Shown here: positions 17,101 through 24,204 of the stretch, in pieces
Numbering within the stretch: position 1 is the first letter of the stretch
Layout of the letters: each line of letters begins with the position of its first letter
Notes under the pieces: model-generated
What the model was told of the DNA's origin: nothing
Databases searched by the model: none
What the model saw: the letters and a program-made list of their open reading frames with translations, nothing else
Position numbers and translations under genes: made by a program
Assembly (NCBI RefSeq): GCF_002979475.1
Contig: NZ_PCOY01000009.1
Coordinates: forward strand, 55,108-119,107
Source of the DNA: Microbacterium sp. MYb62
Lineage (GTDB): Bacteria > Actinomycetota > Actinomycetes > Actinomycetales > Microbacteriaceae
Length of the DNA stretch: 64,000 nt
Direction of reading: 5' to 3'

Positions 17101-17187
17101 GGATCGACCCCCGCTCGAGAGCGTCCGGCTCGCTCAGCCCACGCGCGAGGTATGTGCGCCGCAGCGAAGGCGAGCCGGAAGACGATG

Positions 17188-17258
17188 CTCTCCACCGAGG
17201 ACTCGAACCTCGACCTCGCGGACCAGAACCGCGCGCCCTGCCGTTAGGCCAGCGGAGA
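17188..17258 (-). tRNA. Prophage-encoded tRNA-Gln (CTG anticodon)
   Basis: A 71-base cloverleaf can be drawn on the minus strand: acceptor TCTCCGC/GTGGAGA (one G-T pair), D arm GCCT/GGGC with GG in the loop, anticodon stem CGCGG/CCGCG with loop TTCTGGT, T arm CGAGG-TTCGAGT-CCTCG. The anticodon CTG reads CAG. The 3' CCA is not encoded. It lies inside the prophage just before the late operon, so it is likely phage cargo matched to codon use in late genes. Confidence 0.85.
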
Positions 17259-17338
17259 TCAGCAGCGGAGCGGTCACTCACCCGCGCATCATGTGCGGTA
17301 GTCCGGATGCCTCCAGTGCCTCCACCCGAGAACGACGA

Positions 17339-17363
17339 AAGCCCCGCCAGATCGGCGAGGCTT
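17339..17363 (-). terminator. Hairpin with leftward T-run
   Basis: AAGCCTCGCC-GATCT-GGCGGGGCTT on the minus strand (one mismatch) followed by TCGTCGTT. It lies upstream of the tRNA-Gln and may insulate the late cluster from leftward read-through. Confidence 0.5.
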
Positions 17364-17509
17364 CGGGTCATAGTTCAGGTGCAAGCACAGCTTAACACAC
17401 CATCTGGACACGTTTGACACATTTCTTTGGTCAGATGAGATCAATCCCGGTCGCTCCGCACAAAAGCTATCCACAAGAGATCGAGGGCCTGTCGTGGAGG
17501 AGTCGTAAC
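17364..17509. promoter_or_regulatory. Intergenic control region between late and accessory genes
   Basis: About 145 bases with lower GC than their surroundings separate the leftward late genes from the rightward micro-ORF cassette. A TTGACA hexamer lies at 17414-17419 on the plus strand but no clear -10 follows; on the minus strand TGTTAAGC is the best -10-like element. It probably contains promoters for both directions. No precise site can be supported. Confidence 0.35.
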
Positions 17510-17560
17510 GTGAAAGCACCTGCAGCGACGAGGCGACAGGTAGAACGGGGAAGCTCATGA
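17510..17560 (+). CDS. 16-residue leader micro-ORF
   Basis: GTG 17510 is preceded by a strong GGAGGAG site; the frame encodes MKAPAATRRQVERGSS and stops at TGA 17558-17560, which overlaps the ATG of the zinc-ribbon gene (ATGA). This arrangement implies translational coupling: the leader probably brings ribosomes to the next start, which has only GGGGAAG. Its basic sequence has no recognisable function. Confidence 0.5.
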   Translation: MKAPAATRRQVERGSS

Positions 17561-17700
17561 AGTGCCAGGAATGCGGATCCACCAACGTCGAGCAGAAGTA
17601 CGAGCCGGCGAGATACACGCGGTCAGCGCGGACACGGGTGACGTGCGGCGCCTGCGGATTCGAGCGACACTACGCAGGGCCGCCCATCGCCAACGGGTGA
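17557..17700 (+). CDS. 47-residue zinc-ribbon protein
   Basis: A small protein with two CxxC knuckles, CQECG near the start and CGACG after about 25 residues, spaced as in zinc ribbons. Together with the micro-ORF it forms a rightward transcription unit inside an otherwise leftward region, and it is closed by a strong bidirectional terminator. Such phage zinc ribbons often bind RNA polymerase or DNA, but no partner can be named. It is too short to appear in most ORF lists. Confidence 0.62.
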   Translation: MKCQECGSTNVEQKYEPARYTRSARTRVTCGACGFERHYAGPPIANG

Positions 17701-17712
17701 ACACATAGCGAA

Positions 17713-17743
17713 AGCCCCGGACCTCTGAGCGAGGTCCGGGGCT
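17713..17743. terminator. Strong bidirectional terminator
   Basis: A perfect 13-bp stem (AGCCCCGGACCTC) with a five-base loop between convergent genes; CTTT follows on the plus strand and TTTCG on the minus strand. Confidence 0.82.
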
Positions 17744-17756
17744 CTTTGCCGTGCGC

Positions 17757-18077
17757 TCAGCCCTGCACAGCGGCACCTGCAGTCGTTCGCGCCTCGTCCG
17801 TGACGAGCGGCATGAGTGCCTTCACCAAGCACTCGCCATGGAAGTCCCACCGCCACTCTCGGTAGTCACCCTGCGGCGCACCGCTGGCCCGGTCGCCGCC
17901 TCGCTTCCGCCAAAACACGAACGCCTTCTTCTTAGGCTCGCGTGGGCCGCTCGCGCTCAGCGGGGCGTGGCCGATGTTCAGCGCTGACCAGTCACGATGA
18001 CCGTAGGTGTCCACCGGCTTGCCGCACAGATCGCACACCTGCACGCTCTGGGTTGTCGGCCTCATCTGCTCGCTCAT
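17757..18077 (-). CDS. Small zinc-binding phage protein
   Basis: A 106-residue protein with CDLCGKPVDTYGH near residue 15 and HGECLVKAL near residue 80, a CxxC/HxxC arrangement expected to hold one zinc. The middle is basic (REPKKKAFVFWRKRGG). ATG 18077 overlaps the upstream stop, so it is the last gene of a tightly coupled early leftward string. I do not recognise the family. Confidence 0.62.
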   Translation of the reverse strand: MSEQMRPTTQSVQVCDLCGKPVDTYGHRDWSALNIGHAPLSASGPREPKKKAFVFWRKRGGDRASGAPQGDYREWRWDFHGECLVKALMPLVTDEARTTAGAAVQG

Positions 18078-18487
18078 CGCTCTACCTGCCCTTCCTCAAC
18101 GGCGTCCCAGCGGTCGATGATCGAGCGGAACAGCACTCTCTCCTCGCCCCGCTCGGGATGCGTCGCGGTCCACCACAGCGCCTGGCCGTCGTGGAAGTGG
18201 ATCTCGGTGTCCGGGTGGACGGCTTGCTCGTCGTGCGACCAGAGGATCACCGTCTCGCCGTCGCTGACCGACCACTCGTAGTCGATGAAGCCGTCGGGGT
18301 CGCAGAACGGGCACGGGATGTCACCCTCACGGAAGTCGGCGTCGGCGTCGCAGAGGCCGTGCCCCTGGTAGCCGCCTTCCCACGTGACCACGGAGGCGCA
18401 CACGGTGTCCGGGTAGCTCGCACCGAATGCGGACCACTGCAGAGTGCCAGGGCACTCCTCACGGCCCGGTAGTGTCTCGACGCTCAT
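18074..18487 (-). CDS. Phage protein with zinc-ribbon-like CPFCDPDG motif
   Basis: A 137-residue acidic protein starting at ATG 18487 (ATGA overlap with the gene before). It contains an early cysteine pair (REECPGTLQ and DTVCASV) and a central CPFCDPDGF, which may form a zinc site; the remainder is Trp/His-rich (IHFHDGQALWWTATHPERGEE). Function unknown. The longer frame to 18562 is rejected because it enters the neighbour. Confidence 0.58.
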   Translation of the reverse strand: MSVETLPGREECPGTLQWSAFGASYPDTVCASVVTWEGGYQGHGLCDADADFREGDIPCPFCDPDGFIDYEWSVSDGETVILWSHDEQAVHPDTEIHFHDGQALWWTATHPERGEERVLFRSIIDRWDAVEEGQVER

Positions 18488-18924
18488 CGCACACCCCCAG
18501 CCCGCACCAGGCGGTGCACGCGGCCTTCCGCTGCGGCGATGGTGAACTCGACCGGGTTCCATCCTCGGACCGGGTCGAAGACCTCTCCGCTCTCATGGAC
18601 GTACGCGATCTCCGTCGTGTTCTCCGGCATCTTGAACCACTCGAACCAGCCCACGCCCGCGTCGGACGGTTCGCCCTGCGGCTCCGGGCGGGCTACACGA
18701 TCCTCCGGAGGCGTGTAGACGTCCGCGGGCCGATCGTGCACGCGATCCCAGTCGGCGCTCGGCTCTGGCACCTCGGGATGGCCCAGAGCAGCCATAGCGC
18801 GATCGATGATCTCGATGCGGCGCGCGACGTCTCCGCCGCTCCACCCGCGGAGCGTGTACAGATCGCGGAGCAGCGCTTCCCGCTCGTCGCCGGTCGGGTT
18901 AATTCCCTCAGAGTGAATAGCCAT
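18484..18924 (-). CDS. Phage protein of unknown function
   Basis: A 146-residue acidic protein. The N-terminal third is helical (GDEREALLRDLYTLRGWSGGDVARR), the rest has WFEWFKMPENTTEIAYVHES, with no motif I can assign. It lies in a string of small coupled early genes: its start follows the HTH gene by three bases, and its stop overlaps the next start. Confidence 0.6.
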   Translation of the reverse strand: MAIHSEGINPTGDEREALLRDLYTLRGWSGGDVARRIEIIDRAMAALGHPEVPEPSADWDRVHDRPADVYTPPEDRVARPEPQGEPSDAGVGWFEWFKMPENTTEIAYVHESGEVFDPVRGWNPVEFTIAAAEGRVHRLVRAGGVR

Positions 18925-18927
18925 TGG

Positions 18928-19140
18928 CTAATTCCCAATCTGTGCATGCTTGCGTGGGCGGCCGCGACGCGACCGCATCTTCTTCTCAGTGGCAAGGACG
19001 TCCGCCGCACGGAAGCGGCCGGCGAGCGGTTTCAGGTCACCGGACTCCACCCACCGGCGGATACGCCGCTCAGCAGACGCGAGCGCCGCATCACCCTGGA
19101 TACGCTTCGCGGCCTCCGTGAGAGTCAGCCAGGTACTCAT
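18928..19140 (-). CDS. Small helix-turn-helix protein with basic tail
   Basis: A 70-residue protein: LTLTEAAKRIQGDAALASAERRIRRWVESGDLKPLAGRF is a MerR/excisionase-type winged HTH, and the C-terminus RSRRGRPRKHAQ resembles an AT-hook. It would bind DNA, perhaps as a regulator or accessory factor. Its ATG overlaps the stop of the next upstream gene, which ends in a very similar HTH; the two may be diverged copies of one domain. Confidence 0.65.
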   Translation of the reverse strand: MSTWLTLTEAAKRIQGDAALASAERRIRRWVESGDLKPLAGRFRAADVLATEKKMRSRRGRPRKHAQIGN

Positions 19141-20078
19141 GCAGCCTCTCCCCTCTTCTGCGCTGCGACGGCGAGCACGTCGTCCTGCCAGTACCGGCCC
19201 ATCTGCGGTGCGAGAAGGTTCTGCGTCACCCAGTTGCGGACCGTGCCCGTAGTGCGCTCCACGAGGCGTGCAGCATCCGCGAGGGTCAGCCAGCGCGGGT
19301 CATGCGGTCGCACCTCGGCCGGGGCCGGCTCCGCGAACACCGACGCCCACAGGCCGCCGTCGTCCTTCGAGTTCGCTTCCCAGTCGCAGTCCTCGGTCGT
19401 GCACCGATACCGGGAGGGGCGGCCGTTGCGGCCAGGCTGAATCCGGACGGCCATCAGGTCGCACACCGGGCATGCGGCCTGCGCCCACCGGGGTGAGTCT
19501 TCGAGCGGCCAGCGCACGGCGGCATCCGCGACCGTCCACACGTCCGGGGCATCCTTGTGCACGACCATCACGCCCTCACAGAGCGAGTAGACCTGATGCG
19601 AGTCGTTCGCCAGGCGGTCGAGGTCCTCGAGGATCACATCGACGGCGAGCTGCACCACATCATGCGCGGCATCCGCCATCGCACCGGCCGGGAGACCAGC
19701 ACCGGGCCGGTCCTCCCCCGCGACGTGGTTCGCCCACATGTTCAACGTCGTCGTGATGTCATTCGATGCGTCGATCAGGTCAGCAGCCACGGGAGCCGGG
19801 ATCTCGATCGACGACGACTGCACCCGGATCCGATCGAACACCGCGGCCTTCGTCGGGTCTGCGATCGAGCGGAGGTGACCGACGATGTCCGCAGCATCCT
19901 CGAGGTGCCGGCGCAGACTCCGGTAGCAGCGCTCACAGATCAGCACCCCGTCCCGAGCATCGACCTGCGCGCATCCAGGGCACGGGTTGTCCCCCTTGTA
20001 GTCCTCGCCGTTGCGGTCGCAGACCGCGAAGTGCTCGCCGCGCCGGAGGCATCCACGGATGCAGTAGCGGTCAGACAT
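19137..20078 (-). CDS. Zinc-ribbon and HTH DNA-binding phage protein
   Basis: A 313-residue protein from ATG 20078. Order: an N-terminal double zinc ribbon (residues 4-50: YCIRGC, CPGC, CERC), a long helical middle (about 60-180), a second zinc ribbon (CPVCDLMAVRIQPG...CTTEDCDW, about 210-245), and a C-terminal MerR-like HTH (DPRWLTLADAARLVERTTGTVRNW, about 265-305). The architecture is common among actinophage early proteins and suggests a DNA-bound regulator or replication accessory. The exact role is not known. Confidence 0.7.
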   Translation of the reverse strand: MSDRYCIRGCLRRGEHFAVCDRNGEDYKGDNPCPGCAQVDARDGVLICERCYRSLRRHLEDAADIVGHLRSIADPTKAAVFDRIRVQSSSIEIPAPVAADLIDASNDITTTLNMWANHVAGEDRPGAGLPAGAMADAAHDVVQLAVDVILEDLDRLANDSHQVYSLCEGVMVVHKDAPDVWTVADAAVRWPLEDSPRWAQAACPVCDLMAVRIQPGRNGRPSRYRCTTEDCDWEANSKDDGGLWASVFAEPAPAEVRPHDPRWLTLADAARLVERTTGTVRNWVTQNLLAPQMGRYWQDDVLAVAAQKRGEAA

Positions 20079-20202
20079 GCTCCACCTCCACTCGATCGGT
20101 GCAGACGCAGTCGACCTCCTCATCCGGATCACGGGACACGATCAGCGACAGCTTCCCGTGGCACCACTTGCAGGTGTCCTCATCCTCAGAACGGTGTGTC
20201 AT
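20071..20202 (-). CDS. 43-residue zinc-knuckle protein
   Basis: [20 protein letters not shown] opens a tiny acidic protein with one CxxC pair and a later CVC pair. ATG 20202 has GAGGGGG nine bases upstream; the gene overlaps the end of ssb and the start of the zinc-ribbon/HTH gene, so it is tightly embedded in the operon. It is probably real because of the ribosome site and the zinc pattern, but it is very short. Confidence 0.5.
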   Translation of the reverse strand: MTHRSEDEDTCKWCHGKLSLIVSRDPDEEVDCVCTDRVEVEHV

Positions 20203-20650
20203 CTCCCCATGCCCCCTCTGCTGACGGTTCCGTGGTCGCCCACTGCTCCTCGTTCGACGGCTGCGCCGCTGACCCCTTCGCGTCGGCCGTCCGGGCGGTG
20301 CGGGTGACCTGCGCCGTCGCGTACCGGAGACTCGGGCCGATCTCATCGACCTCGAGCTCGATCGCCGTGCGCTGATTGCCCTCGCGATCCTGGTAGGAGC
20401 GATGACGGAGGCGGCCCTGAGCGATGACACGCATGCCCTTCGTGAGCGACCCGGCGACGTGGTCAGCGAACTCCCGCCAGACGGACGCCCGGAGAAACAG
20501 CGGGTCGCCGTCCTTCCACTCGCCGTCCTTCATCGTGCGGGGCGTGCTCGCGATGGTGAAGTTCGCCACCGGGAGGCCGTTCTGCGTGAAGCGCAGTTCG
20601 GGGTCGGCGGTCAGGTTGCCGACGACGGTGATCACGGTCTCGCCGGCCAT
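20186..20650 (-). CDS. ssb: Single-stranded DNA-binding protein
   Basis: A 154-residue phage SSB. The OB fold occupies residues 1-110 ([30 protein letters not shown], then [30 protein letters not shown]), and the acidic C-terminal tip GAWGDDTPF matches the conserved DDxPF peptide that recruits replication partners. It protects single strands during phage replication and recombination alongside the exonuclease/annealase pair encoded upstream. Confidence 0.95.
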   Translation of the reverse strand: MAGETVITVVGNLTADPELRFTQNGLPVANFTIASTPRTMKDGEWKDGDPLFLRASVWREFADHVAGSLTKGMRVIAQGRLRHRSYQDREGNQRTAIELEVDEIGPSLRYATAQVTRTARTADAKGSAAQPSNEEQWATTEPSAEGAWGDDTPF

Positions 20651-21018
20651 CAGCGCACGCCCTCAGCGGCTTGGAGAGCGGCGGCGACCGGGTTATGTTC
20701 GGCCGCGACGTCGAGCCACCGCTCGCGATCCTCCGGGGCATCAGGAATGCCGTCGACCCCAGACACGCACCAGCCCGCCGAGCAGCAAGGGCACGTCTCG
20801 CACGCACCGCTGCCGCATCCGTCCTCGCAACACCAGACGCCCTCGCTTCGCGCCTCGTCGATCAACTCTTTGAGGCTGGTGGCCTCGCTCACATCGTCGA
20901 GCGTCACCGGCTCGGTGCTGCGGTACTCCCATCCCGGCATCAAGTGCCCGTGGTTCAGAACGTCCTCAGGTGTGCCGGTGACGGTGTTGCCGTCCTCGTG
21001 CTCGATCGTGATCCTCAT
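20650..21018 (-). CDS. Cysteine-rich phage protein
   Basis: A 122-residue protein. Its N-terminal 45 residues are beta-rich; residues 62-85 hold eight cysteines in [20 protein letters not shown], a dense cluster that may bind zinc or a metal cluster. It is directly upstream of ssb and its ATG overlaps the stop of the 58-residue ORF. No family is recognised. Confidence 0.58.
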   Translation of the reverse strand: MRITIEHEDGNTVTGTPEDVLNHGHLMPGWEYRSTEPVTLDDVSEATSLKELIDEARSEGVWCCEDGCGSGACETCPCCSAGWCVSGVDGIPDAPEDRERWLDVAAEHNPVAAALQAAEGVR

Positions 21019-21191
21019 GATGCTGTTCTCCTCTGAGCCGCGACCATCGCGTCGCGGCGGATCTTGTATGCGGTCTCTCGTGGCGTTTCGTCGGCCTCAG
21101 CCAGTAGCCGAAGCCGGAACGTGCGGTCCTTGGCGAACCTCATCGCCGTGAGGACGATGAAGCCGGCGAGAGCGTCAGAATGGATCTCCAC
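21015..21191 (-). CDS. 58-residue phage protein, perfect ribosome site
   Basis: GTG 21191 has a perfect AGGAGG six bases upstream; the frame encodes a basic helical protein (MRFAKDRTFRLRLLAEADET... AYKIRRDAMVAAQRR) and stops at TGA overlapping the next ATG. It begins within the last codons of the replication gene. Basic helices suggest nucleic-acid contact. The length is below most ORF cut-offs. Confidence 0.58.
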   Translation of the reverse strand: MEIHSDALAGFIVLTAMRFAKDRTFRLRLLAEADETPRETAYKIRRDAMVAAQRRTAS

Positions 21192-22198
21192 CCCAGGCCT
21201 CCTCTGTCTCTTGGGTCTGCTCGTACTCGGTCATCTGCAGCGTGTAGCGCTCCTGCGCGAGCCAGCGATCGTGGCGGCGGCGGTACGTGCCGCAGGGTCC
21301 GCAGTCCTCCCGGCGACCGCTGGGGTGGTCCGGGCATCCGATGGGCGGAGCATCGAGCAGCAGAGGCCGGCGGGGCGGCCGTGACCGGGTCTCCTGCTCC
21401 CGCTCCCACGACTCCCACTCCCCCGACCGCTCGGCACCCTCGGATCGCACCCTCGCCCGCGCCCGCTCGCCCGCTCCCCCCACAGCCGCGAACGTTCGCG
21501 AATGTTCGCGTGGCGGCTCCGGAGCATCCGACGACGCGAGGCGCGCATCCACGCGCAGCGGGCGCCGAAGCGCGATCCACTCCGACCCGCGCTCCTCGTA
21601 GATCGTCAGGAACCCGGAGTCCGCGAGCATCAGCAGATGATCGACGACCAGATCCGTCGCCGCTTCGCCCGGATAGATCGCGGCGGCGATCAACTCCGGC
21701 ACCAGCTCGCACCGACCGAGCGGGTCCGTCGCCGTTGTCCACAGCCCCATCGCTGTCGGCTTCGCCTCGTGCGGCGCGCGCAGGTAGCCCGGCCACCGCA
21801 TGTCCTCCGCGCTGATCCGCCGCTGCACGCTCCTCGTTGACACCCTGATCGCTTCCCTTCGCAAACCCTTCGAACACCAGATCGATCGCGAGCTGCAGGT
21901 GCTCGTCGTCGACCTCGAAACACTCCGTCCACCCGCGGCCACGGAACAGCAACCGCCGCGCCTCGAGCTCCGAGGCGAACGCCTGCGGGAACCAGCGACG
22001 CAGCATCCGCAGCGCCTCCGTCTCCCACGACGCATCCGTGCCCCGCGCGAGCACCACGACCTGTCCGCCCGAGACGGTCATCTCCTGCACGCGGGAGAAT
22101 CGCCAGGCCCGGCCGACCTTCAGCACGTGACGTCCCGGGCCGTGTTCGTCCGCCCAGACGACGACATACGTCATCGCGAACTTCGGCATCGCGCTCAT
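21140..22198 (-). CDS. GIY-YIG/T5orf172-like protein with unclear 3' end
   Basis: ATG 22198 overlaps the preceding stop (ATGA). Residues 4-105 look real: MTYVVVWADEHGPGRHVLKVGRAWRF, then ASWETEALRMLRRWFPQAF and ECFEVDDEHL, resembling the KxGR...E...F pattern of T5orf172/GIY-YIG-related domains. From about residue 119 (position 21843) the frame runs without a stop to 21140 but reads as low-complexity Gly/Arg/Ala sequence out of frame with the convincing winged-helix protein. The real product probably ends near 21843, or the two halves are joined by frameshifting; a one-base sequence error is also possible. Confidence 0.42.
   Translation of the reverse strand: MSAMPKFAMTYVVVWADEHGPGRHVLKVGRAWRFSRVQEMTVSGGQVVVLARGTDASWETEALRMLRRWFPQAFASELEARRLLFRGRGWTECFEVDDEHLQLAIDLVFEGFAKGSDQGVNEERAAADQRGGHAVAGLPARAARGEADSDGAVDNGDGPARSVRAGAGVDRRRDLSGRSGDGSGRRSSADARGLRVPDDLRGARVGVDRASAPAARGCAPRVVGCSGAATRTFANVRGCGGSGRAGAGEGAIRGCRAVGGVGVVGAGAGDPVTAAPPASAARCSAHRMPGPPQRSPGGLRTLRHVPPPPRSLARAGALHAADDRVRADPRDRGGLGWRSILTLSPASSSSRR
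21175..21843 (-). CDS. Winged-helix phage replication protein candidate
   Basis: A 222-residue protein from GTG 21843 (start uncertain). Residues 12-95 (DMRWPGYLRAPHEAKPTAMG, then LVPELIAAAIYPGEAATDLVVDHLLMLADSGFLTIYEERGSEWIAL) look like the winged-helix domain of phage replisome organisers. A variable Arg/Glu linker leads to a C-terminal zinc-type segment CPDHPSGRREDCGPCGTYRRRHD. It precedes ssb, fitting a replication-initiation role. The gene upstream stays open through this entire region in another frame, so a frameshift or indel at the junction must be considered. Confidence 0.62.
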   Translation of the reverse strand: MSTRSVQRRISAEDMRWPGYLRAPHEAKPTAMGLWTTATDPLGRCELVPELIAAAIYPGEAATDLVVDHLLMLADSGFLTIYEERGSEWIALRRPLRVDARLASSDAPEPPREHSRTFAAVGGAGERARARVRSEGAERSGEWESWEREQETRSRPPRRPLLLDAPPIGCPDHPSGRREDCGPCGTYRRRHDRWLAQERYTLQMTEYEQTQETEEAWGGDPF

Positions 22199-22437
22199 CG
22201 CTTCCTCGCCTTCTTCACGGGCGTGAAGTCGCCGCGGCGATGCCGGTGCGACTCGGTCGTCTTGGAGCAGAGGCCGAACGTGTCGAGGCGGTACACCGTC
22301 TGCCCGCAGAGGCGGCACTGCGGCCAGCCCTCGTGCATCATGGCGACGATCCTGAGACGCTCGAGCGTGACCTCACGGTTCGGCGTCCACTCCTTCTCCT
22401 CGGCCTCAGTCGGCGCGACGGCGAGCACGGCGCTCAT
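22195..22437 (-). CDS. Small zinc-finger phage protein
   Basis: An 80-residue protein from ATG 22437 (ATGA overlap). CRLCGQTVYRLDTFGLCSKTTESHRH provides three Cys and two His for a zinc site around residues 45-70; the C-terminus is basic (FTPVKKARKR). It belongs to the run of small coupled zinc proteins in this operon. Partner and role unknown. Confidence 0.6.
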   Translation of the reverse strand: MSAVLAVAPTEAEEKEWTPNREVTLERLRIVAMMHEGWPQCRLCGQTVYRLDTFGLCSKTTESHRHRRGDFTPVKKARKR

Positions 22438-22736
22438 GCGGCGTCCTCGATGAGCTCGGCCTCGCGCTGCCGCTGCCACGCACGCTCGAACTTCGCGAAC
22501 GTGATCCGCGGGTGCTTCTCCCAGTGCTCGATGAGCTCCTCAGAGGCGTACGCGAGCGCGCGGGTCTGGTTGCCCATGAACAGCGAGAACGGGTCGATAC
22601 CCTTCTCCCGACCGCGAGCGTTCAGCATCGCGCCGCGCGTGGCCTCCTCCGCGGCGACGAACAGCGCATAGAGGGTGTCGTCGTACTCGGCGCGGCACTC
22701 CCGCCACGCGTTGAATGCCTCGCTGATTATGCTCAC
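22434..22736 (-). CDS. Helical phage protein of unknown function
   Basis: A 100-residue, mostly helical protein (ISEAFNAWRECRAEYDDTLYALF; FERAWQRQREAELIEDAA). Both ends overlap neighbours by four bases, so it is an integral operon gene. I see no motif or family. Confidence 0.6.
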   Translation of the reverse strand: MSIISEAFNAWRECRAEYDDTLYALFVAAEEATRGAMLNARGREKGIDPFSLFMGNQTRALAYASEELIEHWEKHPRITFAKFERAWQRQREAELIEDAA

Positions 22737-23191
22737 CGCTTCACCTCCGGTCGCACGCTTCGGATCTTCTCGAAGGGAACCCGGTCGACCCAGGAGTAGC
22801 CGGTCTCAACGGACACGGTCTTCGCGTTGATCTTGCGCACCTGGCGCCACGAGATCCCGTCGTGGATGAACTCGGCGCCGGTCAGGTCGTCGCGCGTGAA
22901 GTGCACTCGCTCCGCTTCAGCGATCCGCCGCTCGAGCGACCGGACTCGGTGCGACCACTTCTGGATGCGCTCGTCGGCCTCCTGATGTGCACGGTAAGCA
23001 CGATCATGGGCACCGCGAACCTGACCTGCGGCCCTCTGATTGCCGGATCCGCCGAAGCCGGGGATGCCGCCGCCCATCTCGTGCGCGGAAGCCGATAGGC
23101 GCTCGGCCTGCTCTTTGGCGTGCTGTGCCGCCTTGAGCCGATCGCGCGAGTACGTGAGCTTTGCCCGCATTTCGTCCGTCGTCATGTTCAT
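22733..23191 (-). CDS. Coiled-coil phage protein of unknown function
   Basis: A 152-residue protein. Residues 1-105 are charged helices with coiled-coil character (MRAKLTYSRDRLKAAQHAKE; ADERIQKWSHRVRSLERRIAE) split by a Gly-rich insert near 40-50; residues 110-150 form a beta-type domain (AEFIHDGISWRQVRKINAKTVSV). It may bind DNA or another replication factor. No family is recognised. Confidence 0.58.
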   Translation of the reverse strand: MNMTTDEMRAKLTYSRDRLKAAQHAKEQAERLSASAHEMGGGIPGFGGSGNQRAAGQVRGAHDRAYRAHQEADERIQKWSHRVRSLERRIAEAERVHFTRDDLTGAEFIHDGISWRQVRKINAKTVSVETGYSWVDRVPFEKIRSVRPEVKR

Positions 23192-23586
23192 GCGATCGCC
23201 TCATGCCAGGCCAGCCACTCAGCGCCGTAGACACTGCAGCCCATCTCCATCGCGACGGCACGAGAGATCCGGATGCGGACCACGCCCTCGAAGCGGTACC
23301 ACGCCATCTCGATCGGGTAGAAGACCGGCACGCGCTCCGGGTGAGTCACCCAGCGGCGGACCTTCCACCCGAATCGGAGCGCCTGAGCCTGCAGTGCGCC
23401 CTCGCAGGCGGCATTGCAGAACGCGCAGAGCGAGAGGCCGTCGACGGGCGAGGGGACGTTCTTCGAGCCGCCCATGCCGACCGCTCGGCGGTGCTGGAAC
23501 GTGAGCACGAGCACACCGCATGCAGCGCATCGGCGCTCGTCGCGCTGGTAGACCGCGTTGCGAGTCTCCGTCGTCGGCGCGCTCAT
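23188..23586 (-). CDS. HNH-type nuclease
   Basis: A 132-residue protein from ATG 23586 after GGGGGTGA. The HNH zinc core can be read: RRCAACGVLV, FQHRRAVGMGGSKN with the catalytic His, and LSLCAFCNAACEG. The tail (VRIRISRAVAMEMG) is a beta-type extension. Such nucleases in the replication region may act in recombination or homing. It overlaps the next gene by four bases and faces a plus-strand gene 28 bases away. Confidence 0.72.
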   Translation of the reverse strand: MSAPTTETRNAVYQRDERRCAACGVLVLTFQHRRAVGMGGSKNVPSPVDGLSLCAFCNAACEGALQAQALRFGWKVRRWVTHPERVPVFYPIEMAWYRFEGVVRIRISRAVAMEMGCSVYGAEWLAWHEAIA

Positions 23587-23600
23587 CGGGTCACCCCCGA

Positions 23601-23606
23601 TAGAGT
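23601..23606 (+). promoter_or_regulatory. -10 element for a near-leaderless membrane gene
   Basis: TAGAGT lies seven bases before ATG 23614, so the transcript would start at or next to the start codon. It matches the TAnnnT plus 6-7 base spacing seen at many genes in this window. Confidence 0.5.
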
Positions 23607-23613
23607 GCGGGGC

Positions 23614-24204
23614 ATGTTCACCACGCCGATCACAGTCGTTGTCGAGCAGCCCCTCGACCTCGTGGGTTCCGTGCTCGTCCCCGCCGCCGCGATCATCATC
23701 AGTGCGCTCATCGCGGTTTCGATCGCGCGCGGTGAGCGCCACGCTGCCCGGCAGGAGCGCAAGGACGTCGCTCTGGCGAACCTGATGCTGGCGCTGACGA
23801 TGGTGGACGCAATCGCAACTGATCGCGCGAATCGTGCAGAACGGAACCGGAGGGTGACAGACTTCGTGGCTGCCGCCAACGTCGCGGAGTCTGTGTTCAG
23901 CAAGGACGAGTATCCGGTACTCGAGCTGGTTGTTGCGATCGTGCTGCGAGACGCAAACCGGGGGCGCGCACAGCTCTCGTACGCGGCTTCGGCGGCCCTG
24001 ATGCTCCTGAGTGATTGGAAGCACGGCGAGGTCGATACCGCGGAGATCCAGCGACATCTCGATGAGCTGACGGACTGGGAGCGCGGATTCGTGGCAAAGG
24101 ATTGGCGCGCGCTCTTGAACAGAGCGGCCGGGAAGCCAGCACGGATGGATCTCGTGTCGACGCTCATCGGTGCGCTCCGAACTGCGCGGCGATCGCGCGG
24201 TTGA
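23614..24204 (+). CDS. Single-pass membrane protein, reversed within the replication module
   Basis: A 196-residue protein on the strand opposite to the phage operon. Residues 12-40 form one transmembrane helix (LVGSVLVPAAAIIISALIAV), followed by a basic patch and a helical cytoplasmic domain (residues 55-195). Its own -10 element lies just upstream and the 3' end overlaps the converging gene by 41 bases. A lone membrane protein with its own promoter is typical of a lysogeny-expressed superinfection-exclusion or conversion gene; that is inference only. Confidence 0.68.
   Translation: MFTTPITVVVEQPLDLVGSVLVPAAAIIISALIAVSIARGERHAARQERKDVALANLMLALTMVDAIATDRANRAERNRRVTDFVAAANVAESVFSKDEYPVLELVVAIVLRDANRGRAQLSYAASAALMLLSDWKHGEVDTAEIQRHLDELTDWERGFVAKDWRALLNRAAGKPARMDLVSTLIGALRTARRSRG

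Noticed and set aside
17045..17371. Two ORFs overlapping the tRNA-Gln region
   Set aside because: They are created by the tRNA sequence and the HNH gene in other frames and have no coding character.
17414..17442. A TTGACA hexamer as a full promoter for the micro-ORF cassette
   Set aside because: No acceptable -10 lies 16-19 bases downstream, so only the general control region is annotated.
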